Shown in pieces: positions 1 through 9,322 of a DNA stretch of 64,000 bases; within the stretch, counting starts at the first letter, position 1; each line of letters begins with the position of its first letter. The position numbers and the translations under genes are program-made. The notes under the pieces were generated by a model that was given only the letters and a program-made list of their open reading frames with translations, made no database searches and was not told where the DNA came from. This stretch comes from CBDCWO01 sp965223405 (lineage in GTDB: Bacteria; Bacteroidota; Bacteroidia; Chitinophagales; Saprospiraceae). The DNA lies in contig CBDCWO010000006.1 in the NCBI GenBank assembly GCA_965223405.1, positions 5,642,001-5,706,000 of the forward strand. The letters are read 5' to 3'.

Positions 1-875
1 AGGATAGTCTTGCAGGTGGTCAGGAATATCTGTCGTTACCTTATGAAACACCCGTTGATGACCTCCTGTTTAGATACGGGGTTAGAATCCAGAAAAATGT
101 GATATTGGATGCGCGAAATGCCAAAATTCTGCTTTTCTCAGGAAACCCAGGTGAAGGCGGGCAAAGTCAAACCTTTCCTTTTTACTACTATCCGGTTATA
201 TTTGGAAACTCATACCACCCATTGGTAAAGAATATTGGACCGGTGCTATTGCAATTTCCAAGCACCATTGATACGCTCAAGACCAAAACCAGAATTGACA
301 AAACTGTTCTACTGACTAGTTCTGAATATTCCAGAATTCAACTGTCTCCTGTACGACTTAGTTTGGATATTGTTTCAGTGAATATTCCCCAAGAACAATT
401 TAGTCATCCATTCCAACCTGTTGCGGTATTGTTGGAAGGAATTTTTCCATCCATGTTTGAGAATCGAGTCAAACCACAAATGGAATCGGGATTACAAGAT
501 CTTGGCATACCATTTAAAAAAGAAAGTGTACCGACCAAAATGATCGTGGTTTCTGATGGCGATTTAATTCGGAACCGGTTTCAGCGTAACGGCAATCCAT
601 ATCCCGTGGGATACCATCCTGATGAGAATTATAAATTTTCCGGAAACGAGGATTTCATTAAAAATGCTTTAGACTATCTACTGGATCAGGAAGGACTGAT
701 GGAGGCGAGGGCCAAAGAAATCAAGATAAAACTATTAGATAAAGAAAAAGTGCGAGAAGAAAAGAATAAGTGGCAATTTATCAATGTGGTCATTCCAATA
801 TTATGCTTGTTGATATTTGGTGGGATATTCTCTTATGTTCGTAAAAAGAAATATACCAAAACGATAACAGCTTGA
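1..875 (+). CDS. gldG: GldG, gliding-motility ABC transporter component (5' end outside window)
   Basis: The reading frame is open from the left edge, so only about 290 C-terminal codons are present; family members are usually over 500 aa. GldG belongs to the membrane-anchored GldA-GldF-GldG ABC-type complex associated with gliding and T9SS biology in Bacteroidota (family knowledge). Visible features are the ABC-type substrate-binding fold ending, the family-typical stretch with GNEDFIKNALDYLLDQEGL, a charged helix (KEIKIKLLDKEKVREEKNKW) and one C-terminal membrane span (VVIPILCLLIFGGIFSYV) followed by a basic tail. An internal GTG at 99 could be taken as a start, but conserved-looking sequence continues upstream of it in the same frame. 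gldF is expected just left of the window. Followed by a 208-bp gap and a DUF4340-like gene. Confidence 0.85.
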   Translation, partial: DSLAGGQEYLSLPYETPVDDLLFRYGVRIQKNVILDARNAKILLFSGNPGEGGQSQTFPFYYYPVIFGNSYHPLVKNIGPVLLQFPSTIDTLKTKTRIDKTVLLTSSEYSRIQLSPVRLSLDIVSVNIPQEQFSHPFQPVAVLLEGIFPSMFENRVKPQMESGLQDLGIPFKKESVPTKMIVVSDGDLIRNRFQRNGNPYPVGYHPDENYKFSGNEDFIKNALDYLLDQEGLMEARAKEIKIKLLDKEKVREEKNKWQFINVVIPILCLLIFGGIFSYVRKKKYTKTITA

Positions 876-1083
876 CAAGGATATAATTTTACTCCAGTTA
901 TTAACCCAGTCACAGGAGATATCCTCTTCTAGTAATCCTGGATCACTCTGGTAATTTTGCACAAAATAAAATTTGTCATCCAGGGGTGGATACGAGGTGC
1001 AATTTTTAAAGAGCAGAAAATTATTGGCATAGAAGTTATTTTTATTAAAATATCTGACAAAAGATTGACTCGATTAAGCAATT

Positions 1084-2085
1084 ATGATATTGATTAATTC
1101 TATAAATGGTTATGGAGGAAAACTTGCAAGATATTTCCGATGTTGCCAAAGACATCCATTCACTTGGTCGATAGCGGTGATCATTTTTATTTATTCCTGC
1201 ACATCCGGGGATAATTCGGAAGTGAAATATCATATTACAAAACCTGAATTAATCCATACGGTTACTTTGGAGTATCCGTCTGGAGAAACAGTTAAGTTAA
1301 AACGAGAAAATTCCACATGGATTCTAAATGATCGGTATTTGGCCCGTATGGATGCAGTAGATTTATTACTAAAGACGATGAGTCAAGTAAGACTTAAGTT
1401 TATTCCGGCTCGGGCGGCATTAGAAATGATCAACAATGATATTGAAGATTTTGGTGTGAAAGTTACCGTTGCGGACCGCAATAAGCGCATCCTTGCTTCT
1501 TATCGAGTTGGAGGTGTAACTAATGACGAACTTGGTACCTATTTGCATTTGGAAGGTGAAGACCACCCTGTAGTGGTTCATATTCCGCATTGGGAAGGTA
1601 GTCTGCGGCCACGCTTTGTAATGTCCATAGAAGATTGGAGAGATAGAACCATTTTGGATGTAAATTCACAAAACGTACTTAAATTATCCGTGGAGTATCC
1701 AAAACAAAAATCGAGCTCTTTCATTATTAGGAATAATCAACCTCCAACCGTAGAACCATTTTATAATTTTACGGAAACACTTTCACCACAAAATCCAGGA
1801 ATAATTAAAGTATTTTTAGATAATTTAGGAACGATTTCCGGAGAGGCATTTATCAATTCTCATCCGGATAAGGAAACTTTGAAATTGCAAATACCTTTTG
1901 CAGAGATCCGCGTGGATTATGTGGGTAATAAATCGAAGGTAGTTAAAGTCTATCCCATACCAATCGAACTTTCCTCCGGGCAGATTGAAAGATACTGGGT
2001 ATATACTTCGGATGATGATTTCATATTAGCCCAAAGACGTATCTTGCGCAAAATATTACGACCTTATGACTATTTTTTTCCATAA
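1084..2085 (+). CDS. DUF4340-like lipoprotein
   Basis: 333 aa. The N-terminus has a hydrophobic segment ending in a possible lipobox (FIYSC, Cys at about residue 39), suggesting a membrane-anchored lipoprotein. The body contains a beta-rich domain of the type HTVTLEYPSGETVKLKREN...W, followed by loop and helix segments (DAVDLLLKTMSQVRLKFI) that match the general DUF4340 layout, and DUF4340 proteins commonly follow GldG-family genes. Molecular function is not known. The first in-frame ATG was used; it gives an unusually long n-region (about 28 residues, rich in Arg and Cys) before the hydrophobic core, so the true start may differ. It overlaps the next gene by 20 bp, which suggests translational coupling. 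Confidence 0.6.
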   Translation: MILINSINGYGGKLARYFRCCQRHPFTWSIAVIIFIYSCTSGDNSEVKYHITKPELIHTVTLEYPSGETVKLKRENSTWILNDRYLARMDAVDLLLKTMSQVRLKFIPARAALEMINNDIEDFGVKVTVADRNKRILASYRVGGVTNDELGTYLHLEGEDHPVVVHIPHWEGSLRPRFVMSIEDWRDRTILDVNSQNVLKLSVEYPKQKSSSFIIRNNQPPTVEPFYNFTETLSPQNPGIIKVFLDNLGTISGEAFINSHPDKETLKLQIPFAEIRVDYVGNKSKVVKVYPIPIELSSGQIERYWVYTSDDDFILAQRRILRKILRPYDYFFP

Positions 2086-3223
2086 TCTCTTGATCCTGTC
2101 ATTATTCGGATGGGGATTTCTATCCGATGCGGATTGGGGATTTTATGGACACCGGCAAATCAATTATTATGCCTTATTTACGCTCCCGCAAGAGATGTTA
2201 TCTCTCTATAAATCACATATTACATTTATCAGCGATCACGCTGTTGATGCCGATAAAAGAAGATATGCAACTCCGGAAGAAGGACCAAGGCATTATATTG
2301 ATCTTGATAAATACGGAGAACCTCCATTTGAAGGAGTACCCCGTAGCTGGACACAAGCAAAACTTCACTTTTTAGAAATTGAAGTTCATTTCGAAAATGA
2401 AGTATTAAGTGTCCAAGGAATAAAACTGGAATCTACTTGGAAGCCGTTATTCAATTATTTAGCACAAACCATTGCTAATCACTTTTATGAGGTAAATTGG
2501 GAAATATCAGGAATTGATTCCTTGTGGAACAAACCATATAAGAAAATTGTCCTAAGCGACAATCAGTTTGAGCATGGAATCCTGCCTTTTCAGGTTCCAT
2601 TGCTTTATCGCCAATTGGTCAACGCCATGATAGATGGAGAGGTATATAAAATTTTGCATTATTCGGCGGACTTAGGACATTATGTTGCAGATGCTCATGT
2701 CCCTCTTCATACCACCTCCAATTACAATGGTCAGCTTACCAATCAGATTGGAATCCATGCTTTTTGGGAATCACGCATTCCAGAACTTTTTGCGGCCAAG
2801 GAATATGACTTACTCGTGGGTAAAGCACAGTATATTGATAATATCCGTGATTTTATTTGGCAGACTGTGTTGGAAAGCCATCAATCGGTTGATTCAGTAC
2901 TCTCCGTCGAGAAAAGACTGAGTCAAACCTTTCCTAAAGATAGGCAATATTGCTTTACAGAACGACTGGAGTCAACTGTACGGATTGAGTGTGAAGCATA
3001 TGCCGCAGCTTACCAGGAGGCTTTAAATGGCATGGTAGAACAGCGCTTTCAAAGCTCTATATTAGCTGTGGGAAGCTTATGGTATTCCGCTTGGGTTGAT
3101 GCAGGACAACCCGATTTTACAAAGCATAGTCAGGTGACTATTTCTGAGAAAGATAAGAAAGAATTAGAACGACTAGAGTCGTTATATCAGGGTGGTCAGT
3201 CAAAAGGAAGAGATCATAATTAG
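2066..3223 (+). CDS. Zinc-dependent phospholipase C / S1-P1 nuclease-like secreted protein
   Basis: 385 aa with an N-terminal signal peptide (hydrophobic residues ~3-20) and a mature start near DWGFYGHRQ. The Trp/His start, HYIDLDKYG, the central helix with HYSADLGHYVADAHVPLH and the later HAFWESRIPEL supply the His/Asp ligands expected for the tri-zinc phospholipase C/S1-P1 fold. This is the Bacteroidota family usually labelled zinc-dependent phospholipase C; the true substrate (phospholipid or nucleic acid) cannot be told from sequence. Its start lies 20 bp inside the preceding gene and its stop is 4 bp before the next ATG, so the three genes are probably co-transcribed. The polar, Lys/Glu-rich C-terminal 30 residues look disordered. 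Confidence 0.75.
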   Translation: MTIFFHNLLILSLFGWGFLSDADWGFYGHRQINYYALFTLPQEMLSLYKSHITFISDHAVDADKRRYATPEEGPRHYIDLDKYGEPPFEGVPRSWTQAKLHFLEIEVHFENEVLSVQGIKLESTWKPLFNYLAQTIANHFYEVNWEISGIDSLWNKPYKKIVLSDNQFEHGILPFQVPLLYRQLVNAMIDGEVYKILHYSADLGHYVADAHVPLHTTSNYNGQLTNQIGIHAFWESRIPELFAAKEYDLLVGKAQYIDNIRDFIWQTVLESHQSVDSVLSVEKRLSQTFPKDRQYCFTERLESTVRIECEAYAAAYQEALNGMVEQRFQSSILAVGSLWYSAWVDAGQPDFTKHSQVTISEKDKKELERLESLYQGGQSKGRDHN

Positions 3224-3227
3224 TAGT

Positions 3228-4184
3228 ATGGGATATATTCAAATTATCATTAGAGGAATTGCAATGGGCATAGCTGAAGTTATACCAGGGGTATCAGGAG
3301 GAACCATTGCTTTTATCACTGGAATTTACGAAAAACTTTTACAGTCTATTCAGGGATTTGATCACCGTCTTCCCAGAATGCTGTTGAGCAAAGGAGGAAT
3401 AAAAAGAGTTTGGGAAAGAGTAAACGGCAGATTCTTAATCAGTCTGGCAGTTGGGATGATCATTGGAATTGTTATCGGAGTAAAAGGGGTGACACGCATG
3501 TTGGAAGATTATCCTCCTGTAATCTGGGCTTTCTTTTTTGGTTTAATTATCGCTTCTGTTGTATACATAGGAAGGCAACTTACCAAGTGGACTTGGAGGG
3601 AGGTGGTATTGTTAATAGGGGGAGGTATTCTGGCTTATTTGATCACTGTCCTTAATCCGGTTGAGGGAAGGATGGATTACTGGTATATCTTTTTGTCAGG
3701 TAGTATTGCTATTTCAGCATTGATTCTACCGGGAATATCCGGCAGTTTTATGCTGTTACTGCTTGGTTTGTATACAACCATTATCCCTACTTTGGAGCTG
3801 TTAATGCATGGATGGGATTGGGAAGCGGTACAGATATTGGCCGTTTTTGGAATCGGATGTATTTTTGGCCTTTTGACATTTGCGAAAGTCTTAACCTGGG
3901 CTTTTCATACCTTTAAAAATGGAACTCTGGCTCTATTGACCGGCTTTATGCTGGGTTCTCTTAACAAAATATGGCCCTGGAGAAATCCAATAGTTGCCCT
4001 TGATCAGCAGGGAGCCCTAGTCGACTTGAATCAAACAAACTTTGATCCGGAGAATATGAAATTAATCAAGGAGTTAAATGTTCTACCTGTTCATTACTTG
4101 GATGATCCATTTACCTTTCTGGCGATTGTGGGTGCATTAGTAGGATTTGCTTTGGTTTTTGTACTAGGACGAAACAAAATGTAG
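3228..4184 (+). CDS. DUF368 membrane protein, probable polyprenyl-phosphate flippase (PopT-type)
   Basis: About 318 aa and strongly hydrophobic, with 8 or more predicted membrane segments. The N-terminal signature RGIAMGIAEVIPGVSGGTIA and a second related re-entrant-like motif around SALILPGISGSFMLLLLGLY are hallmarks of DUF368. DUF368 proteins (PopT) have been shown in other bacteria to recycle undecaprenyl phosphate across the membrane (established for the family, not tested here). I chose the ATG at 3228 over an in-frame GTG at 3192. The ATG lies 4 bp after the upstream stop, behind a purine-rich stretch, and begins right before the conserved region, while the GTG would overlap the upstream gene by 32 bp. 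Confidence 0.85.
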   Translation: MGYIQIIIRGIAMGIAEVIPGVSGGTIAFITGIYEKLLQSIQGFDHRLPRMLLSKGGIKRVWERVNGRFLISLAVGMIIGIVIGVKGVTRMLEDYPPVIWAFFFGLIIASVVYIGRQLTKWTWREVVLLIGGGILAYLITVLNPVEGRMDYWYIFLSGSIAISALILPGISGSFMLLLLGLYTTIIPTLELLMHGWDWEAVQILAVFGIGCIFGLLTFAKVLTWAFHTFKNGTLALLTGFMLGSLNKIWPWRNPIVALDQQGALVDLNQTNFDPENMKLIKELNVLPVHYLDDPFTFLAIVGALVGFALVFVLGRNKM

Positions 4185-4285
4185 TAACCAATTGGTCTGA
4201 TATAAATAACTCAATGTAAGTTGAAAAACGGGCAACCTTATTTAGGCATCTACAATCGTCACACTACTCACTACTCACTACAAAA

Positions 4286-4311
4286 GTGCTGACAGCGAAG
4301 CTCGTCAGTAC
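4286..4311. repeat. Perfect hairpin with GCGAAGC core between convergent genes
   Basis: Stem GTGCTGAC (4286-4293) pairs with GTCAGTAC (4304-4311) with one G-T pair, and an inner AGC-GAA-GCT mini-hairpin sits inside with one unpaired C. There is no strong T-run on either side. It lies 6 bp beyond the stop of the minus-strand protease gene and about 100 bp beyond the plus-strand DUF368 gene, directly after a short direct repeat (ACTACTC, 4262-4280). It could be a bidirectional terminator or mRNA 3' stabiliser, or one copy of a dispersed palindromic repeat. Confidence 0.55.
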
Positions 4312-4317
4312 ACTACT

Positions 4318-7287
4318 TTAACTCCTCACGATCTTTTTAACCGTTTTACCTTTAGGTGTTACAAATTGCAAAAAGTAAATTCCCTGGGGAAGCCGGTAAA
4401 GGTCGTTCCACCGGAGGTGATGCGCTCCGGGATTTAGGTGATAAGTTTGTCTTTTCATCAAGCGTCCATTAATCTCGAATAATTGCATGTCCAGGTTAAG
4501 TGATCGATCAAGTATTAAGTGGATGTCTAAATACTCCAAAAAAGGATTAGGAAATACTTGCAAGTCACTAATCCCGGGGTCAAAATCTTCGAGGCCAACA
4601 GTACAATTATTGCCATCTGTCATCATGGATAATTGTGAAATACTGGTATCCACTTCACATACCGTCAGAATTTCTATCGCGTATTCAGTACATGATTTCA
4701 GTCCGCTTAAGGTATGTGTGGAATCGGATTCGGTAAGCTCCCAATCGCTAAATTTATCCTCTCCGGATTTTTTATAACGAATCAGATAAGCGAGTGCTCG
4801 AGGGATAGAATCCCATTGAAAAGAAAGTGTTTTATTGGTTACACTCAGAGGTTCTAATTCAAATATTTCACCACAGGGGCCTAGCGATTTGACGATTCTC
4901 ACGCAATAGTCTTCAACCTCACCAAAATCCAAAGTATCGCATGGTCGCTGATGAATATTGTCAATCAATAGCGTTTTCATAGAGACTCTCATAAGCGTAT
5001 TTCCCAAGGTATCTACCTTTGGAATTTGAAATACACCAGTGAATGTAGTGTCTGATCCGCTAATACTTTCCAATACCAACTCTCCCTCATCATCCAGGTC
5101 CAGATCTTGGTTATAATCGATCCATACCCGCCACAAGACCTGGAATTTTTTGTTTTTAAAACCTGGAAAAAGTGTAATCCTGTATTTAGAATCCACCGCT
5201 AAGTCAGTACCTATTTCACTGTCCGTACTGAAGTTGCCATATCCGTCATTATCGCCAGATTGGTTTTGAATTGATCCTATAGATATGGAATCGATCCATT
5301 CATTTTCTGAATTTAGGGAAACCGAGGGACAGTATTCCATCACTCGGCAGGAGCTACACCCTAAAGTTTTTATGAGTTTGGAATGCGACCAATCAGAAAT
5401 CTCGGCATTACAAATGGAACGCATCTGAACTTCATAAACAGTGCATGCCAACAGGTCACTGAAAGTAAAGAAGGTATCCTGAGTTCCGAACTCCAGCCAA
5501 GAAGTAGTATTAAACAGTCGAATTCGCGTATTGTACCCCTGGCTGATGGCAATAGGAGCCCATGAAATAGTAATATTTTCAGATCCTAGATCATTAACCT
5601 CAATATCAGTCGGGTCGCAACATCCCGCCGAGACAAAATAATAAGATTCTCCAAAGTCTGTGGTATCACCCTGACATCCCGTTCGGAATTGAATTTCATA
5701 ATCATGACACATCAATAGGTTTTCTAACTTGACAGGTGAGACGACGTTTGGTAGTAATACCCAAATCGAATCAGATGAACTTTTCCAACGAGCATCAATA
5801 AAATCAATGGTATCAGTTATGTTGAAACTGATATCAATGGTGTTGGAAGAATCCGTTAAGGTAGTGGTATGGGTAAAATTTACCGGGGCCGGACAAGCTC
5901 CACAATTCGCCATAAGCATCTCCATCGCTGCACCTACATCCAATCTACCACTACTGGCGAGTAATAATTCCCATTCTGAAAACTTTTTGACCGAATTTAA
6001 GAGGATTTCTCTAATCTCAAGGGCAGTTCCCGCTGGGTCTCTTTTAGCCCGGGCAGCAAAATTATAGCATGGTGCACTGTATAACAAGCCGATAGCTCCG
6101 GCCACGAGAGGGGCCGAAAAGGAAGTACCTGATTCATATCCATATCCATTTGCACCTCTGGCACTTATAATATCTTCTCCGGGTGCGCTTAGATCGATAT
6201 GGACCACTCCAAAACCAGCATCTGAAAGTTTATCGCGGTTGTCGCTGTTGGTTACGGCGATTAGATAATTACTTGGGCAGGTTGAAGGTAAGTCGCCCTG
6301 GTCATCGATGTTGACTTTATTATTGGTAGTAGCTCCTACATTTAAGATTCCATGTGCACCAAGTGAATCATAAAACGAACACCAAATTGGTGCATCGCTG
6401 GGAAACTTGTTATCCAATCCCCAAGAGGCATTCGTAGCGACAACAAAAGCTCCTTTTCTACCATTGGTTTGATTGTAAAGTTTACGCTGATCAAGGATGT
6501 AACTGTACCCGGACAACGCAACGGACTCAGGAATTTCATCTTCAAAAGCGTATTGAACCATCATAGTTTTGACATTCCAATTAACACCAGATATGCCGAT
6601 AGCGTTGTTTCCTTCTGCTCCAATCAATCCACTCACTAAATTACCATGTACGCCATCTTCCAATTCTCCATTTTCATTATTGAGATTCCATCCGTAGTAA
6701 TCGTCAATATATCCGTTTAAATCATCGTCGATACCATTTTGCGGTATTTCACGCTTATTGATCCAAATATTATTCGCCAAATCCACATGGTCCACATTGA
6801 TACCGTCATCTATGACTGCCACCACGATTTCATTATTTCCTGCAGTGGTTCCACCCGTAGTGTAATTCCAAGCTACAGTAGTTCCAATATCTGCATTTTC
6901 CAGACCGCCCAATTGTCCTGTATTTTTATGATACCATTGTTCTGAAAAACGCGCATCATTAGGATCCCTTTCCCTTTTTTGGAGTAAATGATTGAACTGA
7001 GCATTCATAACACCATGGTGCTTTCTCAAATTGTTTAGTACCTTGATCTCATTATGTTGATTAGGATCTGTAGACAGCAGCCAAACATTTAAATCTTTGT
7101 TGATGTATCGTTTTACAGAAAGAATTCTGGTCCTCTTGTGATCGGTAAAATCTTGTGTTATTCGGCTGATGTCATTACCTTGTTCAACCTGAACCAGAAA
7201 CTCCCCTAAAATGTGATCCAGTTTCTGCGCGCCCAACCATCCATTACACAGTAAAATGGTTATCAAGAAAAGAATCTTTTTACCCAT
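4318..7287 (-). CDS. Subtilisin-like (S8) serine protease with fibronectin-type repeats and T9SS sorting domain
   Basis: 989 aa. Signal peptide residues ~1-20; propeptide-like region 21-110; S8 domain ~150-410 with catalytic Asp160 (VAVIDDG), His214 (HGNLVSG instead of the usual HGTHVAG, catalytic His kept), oxyanion Asn286 (ATNASWG) and Ser389 (GTSFSAP). Downstream are fibronectin-III-like modules (~465-640 and ~845-930) and a GEVED-like domain around 700-835 (DYNQDLDLDDEGEL ... GEVEDYC). The last ~80 residues (VFPNPFLEYLDI ... LPQGIYFLQFV ... KKIVRS) form a type A T9SS C-terminal domain, so the protein is probably exported through the outer membrane and released or anchored at the cell surface. 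Likely role: extracellular protein degradation. Monocistronic, convergent with the DUF368 gene. Confidence 0.92.
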   Translation of the reverse strand: MGKKILFLITILLCNGWLGAQKLDHILGEFLVQVEQGNDISRITQDFTDHKRTRILSVKRYINKDLNVWLLSTDPNQHNEIKVLNNLRKHHGVMNAQFNHLLQKRERDPNDARFSEQWYHKNTGQLGGLENADIGTTVAWNYTTGGTTAGNNEIVVAVIDDGINVDHVDLANNIWINKREIPQNGIDDDLNGYIDDYYGWNLNNENGELEDGVHGNLVSGLIGAEGNNAIGISGVNWNVKTMMVQYAFEDEIPESVALSGYSYILDQRKLYNQTNGRKGAFVVATNASWGLDNKFPSDAPIWCSFYDSLGAHGILNVGATTNNKVNIDDQGDLPSTCPSNYLIAVTNSDNRDKLSDAGFGVVHIDLSAPGEDIISARGANGYGYESGTSFSAPLVAGAIGLLYSAPCYNFAARAKRDPAGTALEIREILLNSVKKFSEWELLLASSGRLDVGAAMEMLMANCGACPAPVNFTHTTTLTDSSNTIDISFNITDTIDFIDARWKSSSDSIWVLLPNVVSPVKLENLLMCHDYEIQFRTGCQGDTTDFGESYYFVSAGCCDPTDIEVNDLGSENITISWAPIAISQGYNTRIRLFNTTSWLEFGTQDTFFTFSDLLACTVYEVQMRSICNAEISDWSHSKLIKTLGCSSCRVMEYCPSVSLNSENEWIDSISIGSIQNQSGDNDGYGNFSTDSEIGTDLAVDSKYRITLFPGFKNKKFQVLWRVWIDYNQDLDLDDEGELVLESISGSDTTFTGVFQIPKVDTLGNTLMRVSMKTLLIDNIHQRPCDTLDFGEVEDYCVRIVKSLGPCGEIFELEPLSVTNKTLSFQWDSIPRALAYLIRYKKSGEDKFSDWELTESDSTHTLSGLKSCTEYAIEILTVCEVDTSISQLSMMTDGNNCTVGLEDFDPGISDLQVFPNPFLEYLDIHLILDRSLNLDMQLFEINGRLMKRQTYHLNPGAHHLRWNDLYRLPQGIYFLQFVTPKGKTVKKIVRS

Positions 7288-7469
7288 TGATCAATTTTTT
7301 CCAAATAATTTAATATATCTATTTCGATAGAAATACTTGATAAAAAAGCAATATACGTATTTTTTAGAGTGAAGTGATTGATATTTTGAACCTCAACTGT
7401 TAAATTTAGCCATTCGTGCTAAATGGAAACGTAATTTTTCAGAAAGATTTTTAGACATTTGAGGTGGTG

Positions 7470-8051
7470 CTAGTGCATTCTGTCGCCCCGCAATTCCAAA
7501 TTTTTCATGATTTCAGCTTCATAGTTGAGATATTCCTGCCACCTTGCTTTAACATTTTCAGGATCACCATATTTCTTTGCTAAGTCCAAAAACAAACGGT
7601 AATGTCCGGCTTCAGAAACCATAAATTTGTGATAAAATTTTTTCAGATGTTCTTCTTTAAGATTGACAGATAACAAGCGGAACCTTTCGCAACTTCGAGC
7701 CTCAATTAAAGCGCACACTAGCAACTTCTCTATTAGCCGATCCTCTCTGGATCCCCCTTTCTTTTGAAAATTAAGTAATTCATTGACGTAAAGATCCTTT
7801 CTTTGAAATCCTAAATTAAGTCCTCGTTTATCCAATTCTTGGAGTACGGCTCGAAAATGACCCCATTCTTCTGTAACTATGGGGGCTACGGCGTCAACCA
7901 TCTCTTTTTTATCAGGATATTGTTGAATCAGTGAAATACAAGAGGTAGCTGCTTTTTGTTCGCAGTATGCATGATCTGTAAGAATTTCCTCAAGACTCAT
8001 TTCCGCTAAGTTCACCCAGCGCGGATCAGTTGGTAATTTCAATCCCAGCAT
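7470..8051 (-). CDS. miaE: tRNA-(ms2io6A)-hydroxylase-like protein MiaE
   Basis: 193 aa, a typical MiaE length. MiaE is a non-haem di-iron ferritin-like monooxygenase that hydroxylates the isopentenyl group of ms2i6A37 in tRNA. The helical bundle carries the di-iron ligand pattern: Glu31 in DHAYCEQKA, the EEWGH motif (residues 61-65), EARSCERF, and EAGHYRLF near 147-154. It sits 4 bp downstream of the coiled-coil protein gene (same strand), so the two may share a transcript. trmD, another gene acting near anticodon position 37, lies 3.5 kb away on the other strand; this is probably coincidence. Confidence 0.9.
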   Translation of the reverse strand: MLGLKLPTDPRWVNLAEMSLEEILTDHAYCEQKAATSCISLIQQYPDKKEMVDAVAPIVTEEWGHFRAVLQELDKRGLNLGFQRKDLYVNELLNFQKKGGSREDRLIEKLLVCALIEARSCERFRLLSVNLKEEHLKKFYHKFMVSEAGHYRLFLDLAKKYGDPENVKARWQEYLNYEAEIMKNLELRGDRMH

Positions 8052-8055
8052 AGTA

Positions 8056-9246
8056 TTAATAATTATTCAGACAATTAAGTTGATCTTTTAAAAAATCTAA
8101 ATTATATATCTCATATTCTTCAAATCCACTGGTCCAAACCACTCTTAAGCGGTCCAATTCTTTATTCAGGAGTGCTTTTTCATCTTTTCGACTGATGATA
8201 TAACTTCCGGAATATATTGTGGTTTTTGTATCGAAATCAACTACTCCTTCATCAGTTGTACGGTTGAACATATTGATAATTGATCCGTCTATCAATCTGA
8301 TGCTCAACGAAGATCCTTGCGATAGTCTACCAAAACTTTGTTTTGCCCGATCAGACGATATAATAAATCGCAGTGTCAAAAATTTGAAACCGGGGGTTGA
8401 GGAAACATGTGCCTCACAGGTGATATAAGGTTTATCTTTTAAAAAGGACATAAGCTCCTCAGGAGTATACTGAAAGAGGACATTTGACTTTATTTCAACT
8501 TTTCTTTTTTGGGTGAATGGATCCACTCCATTGAATTGAAATTCGCATGGAATAGATTCTTCTATGAACGGGACAAATTGATTTGTGATAAATATTTCTT
8601 CACGATCAGCAGTGGGCAATTGTTTATTCAATCGTAGGCTTGTGTCGCTATTGTTATGCAGCGTATCTACCTCTGAACTAGCTTCTTGGGGCAGACTAAC
8701 AGGAGAAGTTGGAATATGAATAACACCATTTTTCTTTTCGTGCTTAGCCAACCAACGGGATTGGTAAGGGCTTTTTGCCCGACGGAGTTGTTTGGCAAAA
8801 TTGTATTTCTTTTCAATCTTCTGTACTTTTTTCTTTTGGATTTTTTGTTGTTTGAGCACATCCTTTAATTGATTCAACAGACTTTTCAGGTAATCCTTAT
8901 CCTTATCGGATTGGGCTTCTTTAATTTGTTGCTGTAAGACTTCTACCAATTTCTGTAACTCTTTTTCCTCAGAAATCAAGTGTTGAAACTCAATCAGGAT
9001 ATCTCGATTATAAATCTCTATTTTAGTAGCAACTATACTCTGCTTTCCTTGTAGTATTCGGGGCCCTTCGGTGTCAATATTTTGGTCGATAGCAACTAGA
9101 TTGGAATCGCCAATCTCATAATATCGCCATGTACCATCTTCAAACTCTACAATTTTTAACCCATCTTTGTTCCTTTTCACAACCTGACTGGATAAGGAGT
9201 AAAAAGCAAAACATAAAAGACAAACGAACACCGGTTTAAAAATCAT
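8056..9246 (-). CDS. Uncharacterised secreted coiled-coil protein
   Basis: 396 aa, family not recognised. Signal peptide residues ~1-20 (hydrophobic FVCLLCFAFYSLSSQ). The mature N-terminus (VVKRNKDGLKIVEFEDGTW) resembles short secreted domains that begin many Bacteroidota proteins. Residues ~75-160 form a Lys/Gln/Glu-rich coiled coil, then a Ser/Thr-rich linker and a C-terminal globular part (~225-385) with beta-type segments such as ITCEAHVSSTPGFKFLTLRFIIS and a late SGSYIISRKDEKALL. A structural or periplasmic role is possible but not shown. Its gene is divergent from cdaA across a 76-bp promoter region and precedes miaE by 4 bp. Confidence 0.75.
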   Translation of the reverse strand: MIFKPVFVCLLCFAFYSLSSQVVKRNKDGLKIVEFEDGTWRYYEIGDSNLVAIDQNIDTEGPRILQGKQSIVATKIEIYNRDILIEFQHLISEEKELQKLVEVLQQQIKEAQSDKDKDYLKSLLNQLKDVLKQQKIQKKKVQKIEKKYNFAKQLRRAKSPYQSRWLAKHEKKNGVIHIPTSPVSLPQEASSEVDTLHNNSDTSLRLNKQLPTADREEIFITNQFVPFIEESIPCEFQFNGVDPFTQKRKVEIKSNVLFQYTPEELMSFLKDKPYITCEAHVSSTPGFKFLTLRFIISSDRAKQSFGRLSQGSSLSIRLIDGSIINMFNRTTDEGVVDFDTKTTIYSGSYIISRKDEKALLNKELDRLRVVWTSGFEEYEIYNLDFLKDQLNCLNNY

Positions 9247-9322
9247 TGGGATTCTTTAGATGTTGAGTTAACTTTACATCGCACAAAGAAACGTCAAAAT
9301 TTTATTTTGCAAGTAACAATTT

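Noticed and set aside
4487..6067. Several plus-strand frames of 60-112 codons within the protease gene
   Set aside because: Antisense shadows of the S8/T9SS protease.
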